Under the pieces are notes generated by a model that saw nothing but the letters and a program-made list of their open reading frames with translations, made no database searches and was not told the origin of the DNA. Below, piece by piece: positions 36,901 to 47,818 of a stretch of 64,000 bases of DNA (the stretch's first letter is position 1; every line of letters begins with the position of its first letter). Position numbers and translations under genes: made by a program. The stretch comes from Typha latifolia (taxonomy: Eukaryota; Streptophyta; Magnoliopsida; Poales; Typhaceae), in the NCBI GenBank assembly GCA_019914945.1, contig CM034106.1, forward strand, positions 7,006,001-7,070,000, in the 5' to 3' direction.

Positions 36901-39900
36901 TTTTTTTTAAGTTGAGTTTTATGACTCGAATTGATTCTATTTTCAATTCTCTCCGCACATATATTTCTTTCATAAGTAGTTTGACTTGATTATACATTAT
37001 TTCTACATTTTACATTATTTTTTTAAGTCTTTTGTGTCTACAGAACTTGCTATTACATAAAATCACAATAAAAATAATGTCTAGATGCTAATACCTTCTA
37101 AATCAAATATTTTGATCTTATAAAATACTCTCATATTATGATTATCCTCTATATTTTATTTGTTTAAAATAAAGTAAAAATCTATTATCTAGATCTGTCC
37201 CATTATCCATGAGAATATAATCTACTATAAAAATTTTGGTTTGTCAATAAATAAAACTAATAGCAAATAAATAAATTATTTGATGTATGAGTCTATGAGT
37301 CATGACATCATTGCCTTGCGAAAGCTAAAGAAATTCCCATCTAAAATATTAAAGCATTCCTCACAAAGAAATCTAATAGATTTAATCTAATTACAAGTTT
37401 TTAACTATTTTCTCCGAATTAAAAGAAAATATAAGCAAGAAAAATTGCCTAATATGCTTAATCCAAAAGTTTTGATTCTTGGGATGGTTAAATCAGCACA
37501 GATCCTGAATTCCTGATACAGAGCTGCTCTTTCCTCTTTTGGTTTTCTCTGTACCCTTTTTTTCTGTTCTCTACTTTACCCTGCTGGTACAGTACTTGAG
37601 TGTACTATAGCAGCAAACCTCTTTTTTATTTTTATTCTTTTCTTCTCTCTTCTTCCTTCTTTCTTCTACATTGGTGCCCTATGCCATCGTCACCAAAGCC
37701 CGCTACTGCCGCACACTCTTCTTCCTTTTCTTTCTTCTAGGGTTTTATTTCGTGGATTTGGTACCCTAGTATAGGTGCAAGAGTACGAAATAAAATCTAG
37801 ATAGATCGGATTTAGTTTTTCTTTCCTATTAGAAGTCCGATGTTAAAGGTAGTTTCAGGGAGTCCATTATTTTTTTCAAATTATTTTTATTTATCTTTTT
37901 TTATTATTATTATTGACACTAATATAAACAGATATTTTACAAATACATGGCATATAAAGAGATAATAGGAGCTCAGATGCACTGAAATCTTGAATTAGGT
38001 ACTCACATAGAAAGAAGAGATTTCTTCTTCAATTTTAATGTTTTAAAGGTGACTTTTTATATTAAAATATTCAGCTTGTTCGTATGTAAAAGCTGCATGT
38101 TCAATTCATTCACTAACTTAAATTTAAAAAATATGCCAAATGGATTTGAAAACTCACTGATGGGCCACTTTCTAGCAACTTCTTATATTTGTTGAGCCAA
38201 TCCTACAGATATTAATCACAAAATATTGAAAAATCAAGATACAGGAGAAGTGAAAGCAGAAAGATCTCAAAATGTACAAAAATATAACAGGTTGAAGCCA
38301 AACCTGCCAATTTTGTAGTTTGGCATTCAACTCTTCGCATGACTTTGTATACAGCAATCTGTCGGGATGTATGAGAGATCATATATTAATATAAGAATTG
38401 TACAAAGAACCACCATATTTTACCTGTTCTCATTAAGTTTCAACACTTCACTAGAAATTTCTTGACGAAGAAGCTCCAATGTCTGCAACTTAGTAAGATG
38501 GATCAAAATTAAGCATCCATTCTTTATACTAGTTAACATATTTGACATCTCTGTTAAGTTTTTCATCTTTTTATTATGTAAAGTTGTAAACTGTGTGGCT
38601 TCAGAGAAAATGGCTACATACCTTAGGAATAACATACATGCTCACATCTTGACAAGCATGAAAGACAATAAAAAAAGCCACAAGGAAGCAGAAGAAATTC
38701 AGAAATAGCCTGCCAGTAACACGGACCAAATGCTCAATGTTCAAGACTAAATTCAATGTTAATACACCCCGAGTTATTATGGGGAGAACAATACTCCGAG
38801 TATCCCAACACAAGTTCCAAACGACCAAACTAGTAAACGAAAAAGCAAGTAGAAAGGCATCAACTGAAACTAATCACCACAAGCACAAGCAATTAGTATA
38901 TGCATATTGAAACTTCAAGAACAATCAATCATTCTCCCTTTCACAGTTTAGTCATTTCACATATTCAAGTAGTACAAGCAAAATAAAAGTTAGAATAGAT
39001 TATAACATGGCCCTTTGACACATGAACACTCTAAGGAGAGAACATAGGTCCAAGATAGTGGAAGAACTGGAACCAGTAAAACAACAGTTAAGACTGATAG
39101 TTACCACCAGAAGAAAGTAGTGGACGTGGGAAATACAAAACACAAAATACAACATATGGCAAATGAGATGATATTATTCCCATGACAGTTGTGTAGTGCT
39201 TAACATATCTAAACTGCATCAGATTATCTGCTTCCAAATGATGAATATGACAGAAGTCATTAATTGTATAGCACATAGACCGTTCAAAACTAAAATTTGC
39301 AAGGATCAAATATATACCATATAGGGTTTGTATTCAAATTGAGCTGCAATTTAATCATGTTTAACATCATCATGGTTGAGCTTACCTGTCAGATTAAATC
39401 CTCCAAAAAGTTGACCTGAAATGGATTCAATCACTAAAATAACGAGACAACTAGTTTGATCCACTCATAGGCACACACCCTATCAAGAACTTTAGTTGAC
39501 AAGTCAAATCCGCACAATTTGCAGCCTATTTTACCTGGGTTACCTGGGTTGCGAGTATTATCCACAGCTAAACTAGAAAATAAGTTGCCGTGGGATTGAG
39601 CACAACAAATTAAATCATGAAATAGGTCCATAATCCATATCATATGACAAATCAGTCTTGAATAATATTTTGCATGTAATAATAACGTAAGGAAAATGTG
39701 TGTAACCTGTGAAAGAGTGGAGGATTCATTCTCCAAGGAAGAAATCTTCTTCTGCTTCTCCGCAATATCAGAAAGAACCTGCCTTTTTCCCTTCACCATC
39801 TCCTCACCCTCCTCATTCAATCGCTTCTTCTCCGCCGTCACTAACAGCAGGGCCCCATAAAAGTTATCCAAATTCAACCAAATAAGCACACGACTATATA

Positions 39901-40646
39901 AGGCGAAGGAGAGAGACACCTAAAATATTAATTAATTATGAGAAGCTTCGCACGAGTTCCATATAAGAAGCGGAGAGGATCTTAGTCATTGTAAGATTCC
40001 ACTAGCTCTGCTAACATACTCCAAGGGAGTGCGAGCACCACCCACCGAGCGGCCATCTGTGCACATAGAGTGCAGCACCAAGCTAAAATGCACCGGAGTG
40101 GTGCAAAGAAACCAAAGGTCTTCCTGCAAAGATGCGCCACTCTCTCGCTAAATCCGCTTGAGACCATCCTCGAGATGGCCCCTCCCTGTCCAGCCTCTCC
40201 TTGCTCGCCATTGACACTAATGTGCGCCGCTAAGGCCCGTCGTAACTGAAGCTTGAGATCATTCCTCGAGAAGGTCTCCGTTATAATGCGGCAGAAAGCT
40301 GGTAAACTTAGGCATAGAGGGAGCACGACTCCCTCACTTCCCTTCCAACCCCGCTAATGTGCGCCAGGCACAGTCTAACATGCGCTGGAACAGGTATAGA
40401 ATGAGAAAGAGGAGGAGAGGAAGAAGAGATCGTTACCTAGCTTGAGGTCGTCCTCGAGACAACGGATCCTCGTCCTCTGCCTCTGCTCCTCCACCGAGCT
40501 CTTCGCCGCCGCCTCCTCGATATCTGAAACCAAGTCGAACCAGTTCGTCTCAAATCGCCGTGATTAGGACAAGAAGGGAACGAGAGAGATCGTCTACCGT
40601 CCATGTGAGATCGCAGCCTCTTCATGTTCTCCAAGTATTCCTCCAT
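27910..40646 (-). CDS. Unidentified 291-aa coiled-coil protein (12 exons)
   Basis: I reconstructed twelve exons with GT-AG borders and one continuous frame: 40646-40598, 40523-40437, 39840-39707, 38482-38424, 38358-38304, 38202-38158, 29058-29022, 28757-28711, 28639-28526, 28418-28371, 28263-28144, 27990-27910 (876 nt, stop TAA). The start is the first ATG after a TATA-like box; it reads MEEYLENMKRLRSHMDD. The product is almost wholly charged heptad-like helix (e.g. AEKKRLNEEGEEMVKGKRQV, SSLENESSTLSQTLELLRQE, DTDLEALEEEHKALLSDKAG), with a less helical stretch at ~144-171 and a short tail containing IKCQCGFEYKV, a C-x-C-G motif. No catalytic domain or membrane segment. A kinetochore or cytoskeletal role fits the shape only. 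I do not recognise the family; it lacks the globular end expected of SPC25. Intron 6 is 9.1 kb and holds a Copia element. Exon integrity suggests a working gene. Confidence 0.85.
29807..29977 (+). repeat. Copia 5' LTR
   Basis: 171 bp, starts TATTAGAGTTATTAG (a TG start would be canonical; G appears mutated to A) and ends TGTTTCA. Contains TATGAATAGGGCTGAGCCCT, a diverged TATA box next to a short inverted repeat AGGGCT/AGCCCT. By eye it differs from the 3' LTR at roughly a dozen positions. Confidence 0.95.
30706..36075 (+). pseudogene. Broken Copia gag-pol
   Basis: Gag from 30706; a CCHC knuckle CTHCGRPGHLATRYY at 31615-31660 whose last Cys is Tyr; protease motif FDLGASHHMTGD near 31895-31930 with the active-site DSG changed to DLG; a GAG-pre-integrase region (LWHRRVGHVSSQRLKTLS) near 32295-32345; integrase pieces FRFDGAREYLSSEF and NTPIQNGVAERKH near 32670-32795; the solo LTR; then RT with VARGFTQEYGIDYEKTFAPV near 34760-34815, QMDVKNVFLHGLLDKEVY near 34878-34930 and LLYIDDMTITGDD near 35130-35165 (the YIDD variant of the catalytic box); RNase H with AYSDADYAGD and STTSFCIFLGDSLISW near 35605-35700, and IEVDIYYTRQ after 35910. 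Several frame changes and stops. Confidence 0.93.
33068..34026 (-). mobile_element. Antisense solo LTR nested in the Copia element
   Basis: On the plus strand it runs TGTTACGGACC...CGTATCA; read on its own strand it starts TGATACGAACC and ends GGTCCGTAACA. It is flanked by TATAG on both sides (33063-33067 and 34027-34031). Removing it and one TATAG restores a continuous Copia integrase frame across the junction (FLGYS then PEHKG). It matches the LTRs at 18216 and 19794 over most of its length: the AAGGCAAGTC minisatellite, the TATA region CCTTTATATATTAAGG, and a CCACCACCCTTAGCTGTCC-type block. It carries no internal genes. Confidence 0.95.
36091..36262 (+). repeat. Copia 3' LTR
   Basis: 172 bp, from TATTAGAG to TGTTTCA, with TATAAATAGGGCTGAGCCCT (TATA box intact here). 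Preceded by the polypurine tract and followed by the AGTAC target duplication. Confidence 0.95.
36268..38157 (-). other. 3'-proximal intron sequence (rest of intron 6)
   Basis: Remaining part of the 9.1-kb intron. It includes a dispersed AGCTCGGCTCG-rich fragment (about 36505-36620) and a pyrimidine-rich stretch near 37540-37760 of LTR-leader character. No intact ORF; no other element boundaries were seen. Confidence 0.5.
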
Positions 40647-40732
40647 CTTCTTCCGATACCTCCACCGATCGAATCGAGAGAGAGAACTCGACCGAAGAGG
40701 ATTTGAAAATGAAAATGCGGTAGTCGACGGCG

Positions 40733-40745
40733 GTATATAATTTTG
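40733..40745 (-). promoter_or_regulatory. TATA-like box of the coiled-coil gene
   Basis: Minus strand AAAATTATATACC, about 90 bp upstream of the chosen ATG. Its position argues that transcription starts below the in-frame ATG at 40757, so the start at 40646 is preferred. Confidence 0.5.
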
Positions 40746-40757
40746 GGAAAGTTTCAA

Positions 40758-41460
40758 ATAACACCCTATATTTTCATTATTTTTTATTATTATAGTATGT
40801 TTCGTCTTATAATCCGACCTTTTACTAATTTACTACAACCATTTGCTTTAGATTGGATGAGTTATACTCTCGGCCCTATATAATCTCATATTTTGTACGA
40901 ATATATCCCGAGTGGAGAGTATATAAATAACAAAGTAATAATCTTAATTACTTTATTTTATTTTATTTTTTTTGTATTAGTATTTTATATTTATATTTAA
41001 TTAAACTATTGCTATATTAAAAATCTTTACATTTTTTATTTTTTATTTTTTATTGAACATTTTTATATTACATATATTCTATTATTTGTATTACTTTTTG
41101 TTTAAATTCTGATTATTTTGAATTAAACCTAATTAATTCACATAATATAATTTAAGTCTAAGATAATCAATAGTAGTTTAAAATAATAATTTATATTATT
41201 AATTTTCTTGATCGAGGATAATAATGTAATTTTGTTTAGTTATCTTGCATATAGTCTTATATAAACCAACCAGTAGATTAAAATTATAATATATTATTAG
41301 TAATTACAAGGGATATATTATCTCTTGAGATAAGCTTAGGGATGATTTATCTCATCTTATCCAATCTTATAACCAAACACACAATAGAGATTAAATTATG
41401 ACCCGGGAGAAGAGATTGAATAACTAGAGAGAGTTTTGATTTAGTGGAGGGAGAGGATGA
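40758..41460. other. Intergenic, AT-rich
   Basis: No gene seen between the promoter of the coiled-coil gene and the Gypsy relic; very AT-rich with runs of TTTTATTTTA. Confidence 0.5.
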
Positions 41461-42011
41461 TGTTGTGCATTTTAACACACTAAAGTACATCTTAAAATAT
41501 TATGTCTCCCGTGTTAAAAGTCATATCACTTTCATATCACTTGGATGACTAGGTTTACTAGGGTTAGAGTAAAAGATTAAGAGTCGATAGAGTAATTGAA
41601 AGATCTTTAATAAGTTATGATGTCTCTCAGTAGTTAGTATAGTAACTTTTGGAATTTTAATAAATCGTGTTGACTCTAAATTATTAGTGTAGTAACTTTT
41701 GGAACGATGTGTTTCTAGAAAGTTGTTTTAAAATTTAGTATTGGTACTGACTTTTAAAATGATGTGTTAATTTTTAGAGAACTGTGCGTCTCTTGAAAAA
41801 ATGTGTCTTTTAATCAATATTATCTTAAAAATTATATTAGAGTTAATTAGATAATTATAGTAAAAATACAGAGATAACTTGGATAACTTGGAATATTCTA
41901 CCTCTTTATAAGAGTTATTTGGTGAGCATAGCCTTTTCTTATTTATTTTGGAAGTGACTATTTTGTTTCTTTTTGTCCTTTATTTTTTTATCTTATTTTC
42001 CACCCCTGTAT
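41461..42011 (+). repeat. Probable 5' LTR of the Gypsy relic
   Basis: Placed by context: it ends just before an iMet PBS (TTGGTATTAGAACC, 42013-42026). It holds an internal repeated word TAGTATAGTAACTTTTGGAA (near 41635 and again near 41690 in variant form) and a TATA-like CTCTTTATAAGAG (~41910). The left edge is uncertain (TGTTGTGCA at 41461 or TGTTAAAAG at 41513). Confidence 0.55.
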
Positions 42012-42057
42012 CTTTGGTATTAGAACCTCTTGAACTATTTAACTTCTTTTTTGTACT

Positions 42058-44000
42058 ATGGTGACATGAGGTAGAGAAAGACATAACAACCAAATGAGAG
42101 AGATGAAAGAAGTACTAAACTTAAAGCATTTCAACAATAAATTGAGCAATTTATCATGCAGCTTGAGCATCAAGAAGCTTGTAAGGAGCATGTAGCATCA
42201 AATTGTAGGTCTTCTAGTGACAAATCCGAGGTAAATTTTTTTTTCACACATAAGGAAATGAGATCATATCATAATTTTGATATTTTTGAAGATCACCTTA
42301 CTAGAGTTTCACGGATGTCTTCAACTTGAGGAGTTTCTTGATTGGCTTAGTATTATTGTGAAACTCTTTTGACTATAAGGAGAGATTAAAGAATCAACGT
42401 GTAAAATTGGTGGATACAAGACTTTGTGGCTATACCTCGATATAGTGAGATAAAGTTAAAAAACTTAAACTTTATAAAAGAAAGCCTAAGATTTCTATTT
42501 GAGAGAAAATGAAATTAAGACTTAGAAGTTTTTTCTAATGAACTTTACTCAAATAATCTTTTCACAATTCAACAACATTCATCAAGACTCAAAAGTGTGA
42601 CAAACTACACCGAACTGAAGAGTTCTATAAATTCTTGACTCTCAATAATCTTGTCGAAAGTAATAAGCAACTTATCAAAAGAAATGTTGATGATAAAATA
42701 TGTCAATCTGTAATGAAGTTGAAATGCTTTAATTACATATGATAAATGATACATATCAACTAGCCCAAAATGTAGAGGTCAACATTACTTAGAGTGGTGC
42801 CAACGAATATGTGGAGATTCGTAATTTTTATCTCTCTTTCAAAGATGAATCTTCATATGATAAAATACTTTTTTTATTCTAAAAAAAGATACTACTAAGT
42901 CATTTATAAAATTTATAAATTAAGTCAGATGTGCTGATAATTCTTATTTCATGTATAGGCAAGTTAACCATTATTATAATGTATGTCCATAGAGGCGAAC
43001 CGAGGCACATGTGAACCTTGTAGATGAAGAAACTTGTGAAGATGACTCAAATTTGTTAGTAATTTCATGTTTTTGACATGAATTTTTATTAACTTTGAGC
43101 TAAGTTTTAAGTGGGGCCCACACATTATTAATGATGGTTTAATGGTGGAATTAATTTAGCTCAAAGTGTACTTTATTGTCAAATATTCACTTAGTCAAAT
43201 CCATGAAGAGAAGTGAATGAAAATTGGCTCTAAAGTAGACATCATGGCAATGGAAAATAAAGAAAAATGAAGTTTAGTACCATATTGGATATTTGAGAAA
43301 TGTTAGTATGGTATATAAGTAACAAACTTCTTATGGGCTTTGGGCCCCAAAAGGGGTACCTATTTTGTGAGTAAAGGTTACTATGCAACTTAACTCACAC
43401 GCGCGCGCCGCCCAGAGTACAACACAGTTCAGGTTCAATCAAGGCATTAGAAAGCTGCTTCCTTTCCAGTGCAAGGCAGTCGTTGTATCTTGGGAGACCG
43501 ACGTCCACTGTTCCAGAAGCAATCGGTGGAGGGCGAATTGGTCTTAAGGAGATAGTGTCCAACACTAGACTCGACTATTCAGAATTTTATATTCTGTAAT
43601 CTGTAAGTTATTTATATTATTTTGATCGAATTTATTGTGACTCTTTGGAATCAGATTGTTACCGCCAACAAAATTATCCTATATATAATGAAGAAGGTGA
43701 AGTGGAACATGTGGAGATTGAATTGGAAGAAGGCAAAAGCTTAGTAATTCAATGAGTTTTGAATGCTTAAAAGAATTCTCATGAAGATTAGCTCTGCTCC
43801 AACATCTTCAAGACTACAAATCTCATAAAAAATATGCATTGTAGTCATTAATGGTGAAATTATGAAAATATTGTTTCTTAAGAAATGGCAGACAAACTCA
43901 AGCTTCAAATCGAGCCTCATCCAAAACTTTACTTGATAGCTTAGTTCAAGAAAGGCAATGAGGTAGATCAATTATCTTAATGAATAGCTCTTAGAAAATC
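42058..44000 (+). pseudogene. Ty3/Gypsy gag-protease relic
   Basis: Starts MVT-stop-GRERHNNQ (an Arg codon apparently decayed to TGA), then Gag pieces ISIWEKMKLRLR (~42500), EEFYKFLTLNNLVESN (~42618-42665) and NDTYQLAQNVEV (~42748-42785), all matching the plant Retrotrans_gag pattern (W-KLR, Y-EEF, AYQLALK-E). A zinc-knuckle remnant HYYNVCP (~42970) follows, then AHVNLVDEE. A solo LTR interrupts at 43054-43670, after which NYPIYNEEGEVEHVEI, LCSNIFKTTNLIKNMHC, a degraded DGGSCENVVS-like segment and EMADKLKLQIEPHPKLY mark the protease region. RT and integrase are absent, replaced by the LINE relic. Confidence 0.85.
43054..43670 (+). mobile_element. Solo LTR nested in the Gypsy relic
   Basis: 617 bp, TGTTAGTAATTTC...CCGCCAACA, flanked by AAATT on both sides (43049-43053 and 43671-43675). 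It contains TATATAAGTAAC (~43312), a GC-rich ACACGCGCGCGCCGCC stretch (~43397) and TTATATTCTGTAATCTGTAAG near the 3' end. TG/CA ends and a 5-bp duplication define it. Orientation is inferred from the TATA box; the TGTT/AACA termini are usual for Copia-type LTRs. It is unrelated to the other LTRs in this window. Confidence 0.9.
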
Positions 44001-44039
44001 ATCACAAGATTCTCACTTCAAGGCTTAACTTGGATATGC

Positions 44040-45190
44040 ATGATTTAATTGCGAATTAACAATCTGTTATTATCAAGGCCAAAGCATTCTTGACAACTTC
44101 GATGCTATCATGATATTATTAACTAAGCTCACAAAAGGAGCCTTAATATCAAAATGGGCTTTAAGAAAGCATTTGATTATGTTAACTGGTCTATCATCTT
44201 TTATTTATTGATTGCTTGTGACTTTTCTACTTATTAGATCTACTCAGCTACTCTCATTAATACGCATCCAAGTAATCTTTTCTAATAAAGGGTTTCACAA
44301 GGTGACCTTCTCTTTTTTTTTTAAAAAAATTTAGTGACTAATCTAACTAGAATGATTATTCTTGCTCAACGAAATAGTTTTATTTTGTGGCCTTGATCTT
44401 GATATAAATTGACAAACTTCTCTTTCAATTTGAACTGTCTTCTGAGCTGAAGATGAATTACTCAAAATCCTACCCAATTGGGATTTGTTAGAATATTTGC
44501 TTCTTCTTATTGGGTTTTCTTTCTTCATTATCAATTTGACTCTTTTCTATTATCTTATTTAGGCCTCACTCTAAAAATTGATCTTTTCACTTATTCAGAT
44601 TAGATAAGATTTAGAGGTCTTTTCTTTGGAAATAAAAGCTCTTATCTTGTTTTCATTGTTTGGTCAATGGGAAGTTAATGTGCAACCCTAAATTTTTCAA
44701 GGGGATTTAGGTATTCTTAAAAATCCTAATAATATTCATTGGACTTACTTTTGGTTTGATGGGTGGTTTAATCATTTTTCTCTACATTAGTTTTTACCCT
44801 AAGTCATTTTGATCAATAGCCAAAAAATAGTGACCTCTTACTTATCATATTTCTTGGTCATATTGCTATTTTTCTGATACCTGATTGTATAGTCAATGGT
44901 CAATGCAGTGAAAAAAAAATCTTTAAATTCTTATTATGATTCAATGTCTTAGCAATTTACTCGTAATGAAATTTAGGCTACAATTCTCTAAAAAAAATTA
45001 TTATTGAAGGTAGTTGCAAATCATCCTTAATAACTAGAAAGATTTCCTTACCTTCTAAACATAAGATCTTTTTTTACTAGTCATCTCCAATGGGCTCCAT
45101 ACTAAATATCTTCTCTGTCACTAGTTGATGTTACTTGTAGATTATGCAATTCTTCGCAAGAATCTCTCATCTCTTTATACAATATCCTAA
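44040..45190 (+). pseudogene. LINE (L1-type) reverse transcriptase relic, plus strand
   Basis: Fragments in order: QSVIIKAK with a DNFDAI-like block (~44055-44110), FKKAFDYVNWSIIF (~44160-44200; family DF-KAFD-VNW), RVSQGDLL (~44290; GVRQGDPLSP), NGKLMCNPKFFKGI with the frame-shifted LGILKNPNNIHWTYFW (~44675-44755), and VTCRLCNSSQESL (~45130-45170), a zf-RVT remnant. Badly broken. It abuts the Gypsy protease relic, so it probably inserted there or replaced the downstream pol. Confidence 0.75.
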
Positions 45191-45671
45191 GAGGGTGTAA
45201 ACAAGTCGAGGTTGAGCAAACTGGGCTGATCCTATGTGGTGCTCACGTGATTTGCTGGTCAAACATTTTAATGAGATATCCAAAATAATAACCAAAATTT
45301 ACCAAAATTAATCCAACAAAGAATCCAGATTTATCACAGGCTGCAATAAGTCTTTAAAATACATGTCCATAACATAACAGATAAAAGAATACTTATGCAT
45401 GGGCAACATAATTAATACTAAAAAATTAAACAACAATCTAGCTAATCCTCGCCTACTTCTCCACGACTTTGATTGCATCTATTAATCTGAAAAAATATTC
45501 TACTAAATGGTGGTAAGCATAAAACCCAGCAAGTATACGCATTTACAATATAAGAACAGTATAATACAAAATGCAATAATATAAATAATGCTTGAATGAT
45601 AATGTATTATTAAACTCATAAATTTACTAACGAGGGTTCATCGATAAAACAAGATCATAACTCATAGCAAC

Positions 45672-46616
45672 TGATACGATTCGGACTTCACCGATGTCGT
45701 CTCTAGCATGGATTCACTTTAGGGGTGTCTTTGTTTCTTATTTTAATATTTAATTCCTAAGAAAATAAGTTTTCTATAAGTCGTGTTCGAACGCGGGTGG
45801 AGTGCGTTCGAACGCAGATGGAGTGCATTCGAACGTGGTTGTGAACGTCTGCATCACGTTCAGAGAGTGTGAATTGTGCAGTCGAACGCTGTGTTCGAAC
45901 GCACTGTGAACGTCTGTATCGCGTTCACAAATCCAGAGAAGTGGGAAACAGGTGTGTTCGGTCGCGCATTCGAACGCCTGCATCGTGTTTGTAAATCCAG
46001 AGAAGAGCGAACTAGGTGCGTTCGAACGCGAGCGGGCGCATTCGAACGCGGTCGACGATAATGTACTATTTAGTGTTAATTTTGAATTATTTGGTCAGCC
46101 TCTAAAGGATGTGGATGGCAACCATAGAGTTATTATTGAAGAATTGAGTTTTGTCTTGCCTCCTTTGTCTTCATCGCTCTCGTTCTCTCGATCCCCAGCG
46201 ACGTCGCTTTTAACTTTCCTTGATTGGCCAATCACCCTAGTCCCTTAGGGGTGGCTCTCTCCTCCCCCTTCTTCTAATCTACCCAACACTTGCCCTAACT
46301 CTTTCATCAACCATAACCCTTCCGCCACCACTTTTCACCGGTGCCACCCCATTAACGTCGGTCCACCTCCAACCACCATCATCTAGGATCTCGTACCTCC
46401 ATCCACGGATAATAATTAGACCCCCTAACGTTCGTCCACTAATCGAACGATATCTCAAGATTCTCAATCCGGTTCACCTGAAACTTGATTTGTTGGAAAG
46501 CTCTTTTCTAGGGCTACAACATATCCAAATTTCACGATGATCTGATCGTGCCAGATCTAGTCCAGATTTAAGAATTGAAAAAGATCAAAACTTAGCCAAA
46601 AAGGGAGAAAGTATCA
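45672..46616 (+). mobile_element. Nested LTR of the TTCGAA family
   Basis: Starts TGATACGATTCGG like the solo LTR at 24121, has the same TTCGAA palindrome array (45784-46055) and the same 3' block (GGAAAGCTCTTTTCTAGGGC, then ACAACATATCCAAATTTCA). No PBS or internal region follows. The right end is uncertain: GTATCA at 46616 followed by ACAAC resembles the left flank GCAAC (4/5). Confidence 0.65.
45784..46055. repeat. TTCGAA-type palindrome array
   Basis: At least seven variants of GCGTTCGAACGC in ~270 bp (GTGTTCGAACGC, GCGTTCGAACGC, GCATTCGAACGT, GTGTTCGAACGC, GCATTCGAACGC, GCGTTCGAACGC, GCATTCGAACGC), interleaved with GTGAACGTCTGCATC-like spacers that themselves repeat. It opens sense and antisense ORFs that are not genes. 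Confidence 0.9.
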
Positions 46617-47768
46617 ACAACATACTCTCCCCTAGAGTCTCAAGTTCATGGCAATTAACAATATCACATGCTCTCCCAAAGCCTCTGTCTCATAACAAAT
46701 AATAACATCATAAGCTCTCCCAAAGCTTCAATCAAGCGGTAATGTCGCCCATATATACCTGACGATGCTGCATATGACCGATTATATGTGGCTTCAAACT
46801 AAAGACCTCGGTCGTAAGCCTATCCTCACAGTAATCACCGCACCCCGTATGGGAAATTACGAGCCCCTATCTCAACAAGATGTCTTAATCCTATGTCATT
46901 GAGTACCGTTAGAGCTATAAATCCTACATCATAATCATCATTTTCAAGATCAGCAAGTGTTTGACCTCCATACTTAGCAATAATCACGCCTGCTCAAACC
47001 CGACATACAGTTTACCTAATTGTCCTCCTAGGACTAATGATCTCAAGCGTAGACAAATAAGTAATTACTTATATATATATATATAAGTAATATAAATACA
47101 TTTTGCCACTAACCCTAGCCGAGTGAGTACAAGGGCACTACCAAAATGAGATCTAACTACTTGGTGATACGTACACATGGTGCAATATCTAATACACATG
47201 ACATGATTATCATAGCTAAAGCATATACAATGTGCAAAACATGTATTCAATGCTCATGAAATAATAATGCATAAATGCTAGTAAATAATACAAGAACATG
47301 GATGTCATAATATTACTACAGTATTAAAAATGCTAGCATCATCACGTCATGTTTATACAATCCTTAGATTATAAAGGAGTCACTTGCCTGAAATTGCTCC
47401 TTGTTATTTACTTCATGTCCCGGATATTCTCCCCGTACGGATATGGATCTAATAATATAAAGAATATAATTACATCACAAATAAAATAATTTAACATAGA
47501 AATATTTAATTAAATATAACACGAATCTTTCATCATTAGTTTAGTTAGCTTTAATTAGTTGTTCAATCAAAATAGCTATTAAAAATACTTAACCCAAAAA
47601 GTTATTATAAATAATTAATTTAAATATTATTCACAATTACTACAGTTCATGTATTTTAATATTCTAAATAAATAAATTATCATTTCCTGATAAATTAAAT
47701 TTATATCATCTCAATTTAATAAAATCATTCTAAGCAAAATAACTAAAAAAATATTAAACCAGAAATTT

Positions 47769-47818
47769 GGGCTAGCCATAGCCCAAGGAAAGGGAGGGCT
47801 GTGGGCTGCCCACAGCCC
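47769..47818. repeat. Twin GGGC hairpins
   Basis: GGGCTA-gcca-TAGCCC (47769-47784) and the perfect 11-bp stem GGGCTGTGGGC-t-GCCCACAGCCC (47796-47818), inside the antisense TGTAACA-type LTR region. Confidence 0.85.

Noticed and set aside
27910..40646. Identification of the coiled-coil gene as SPC25 or another named kinetochore protein
   Set aside because: The C-terminal globular domain expected for SPC25 is not present; coiled coil alone cannot assign it.
40644..40757. Upstream in-frame ATG at 40757 for the coiled-coil protein
   Set aside because: A TATA-like box lies between it and the chosen start, so it is probably not transcribed.
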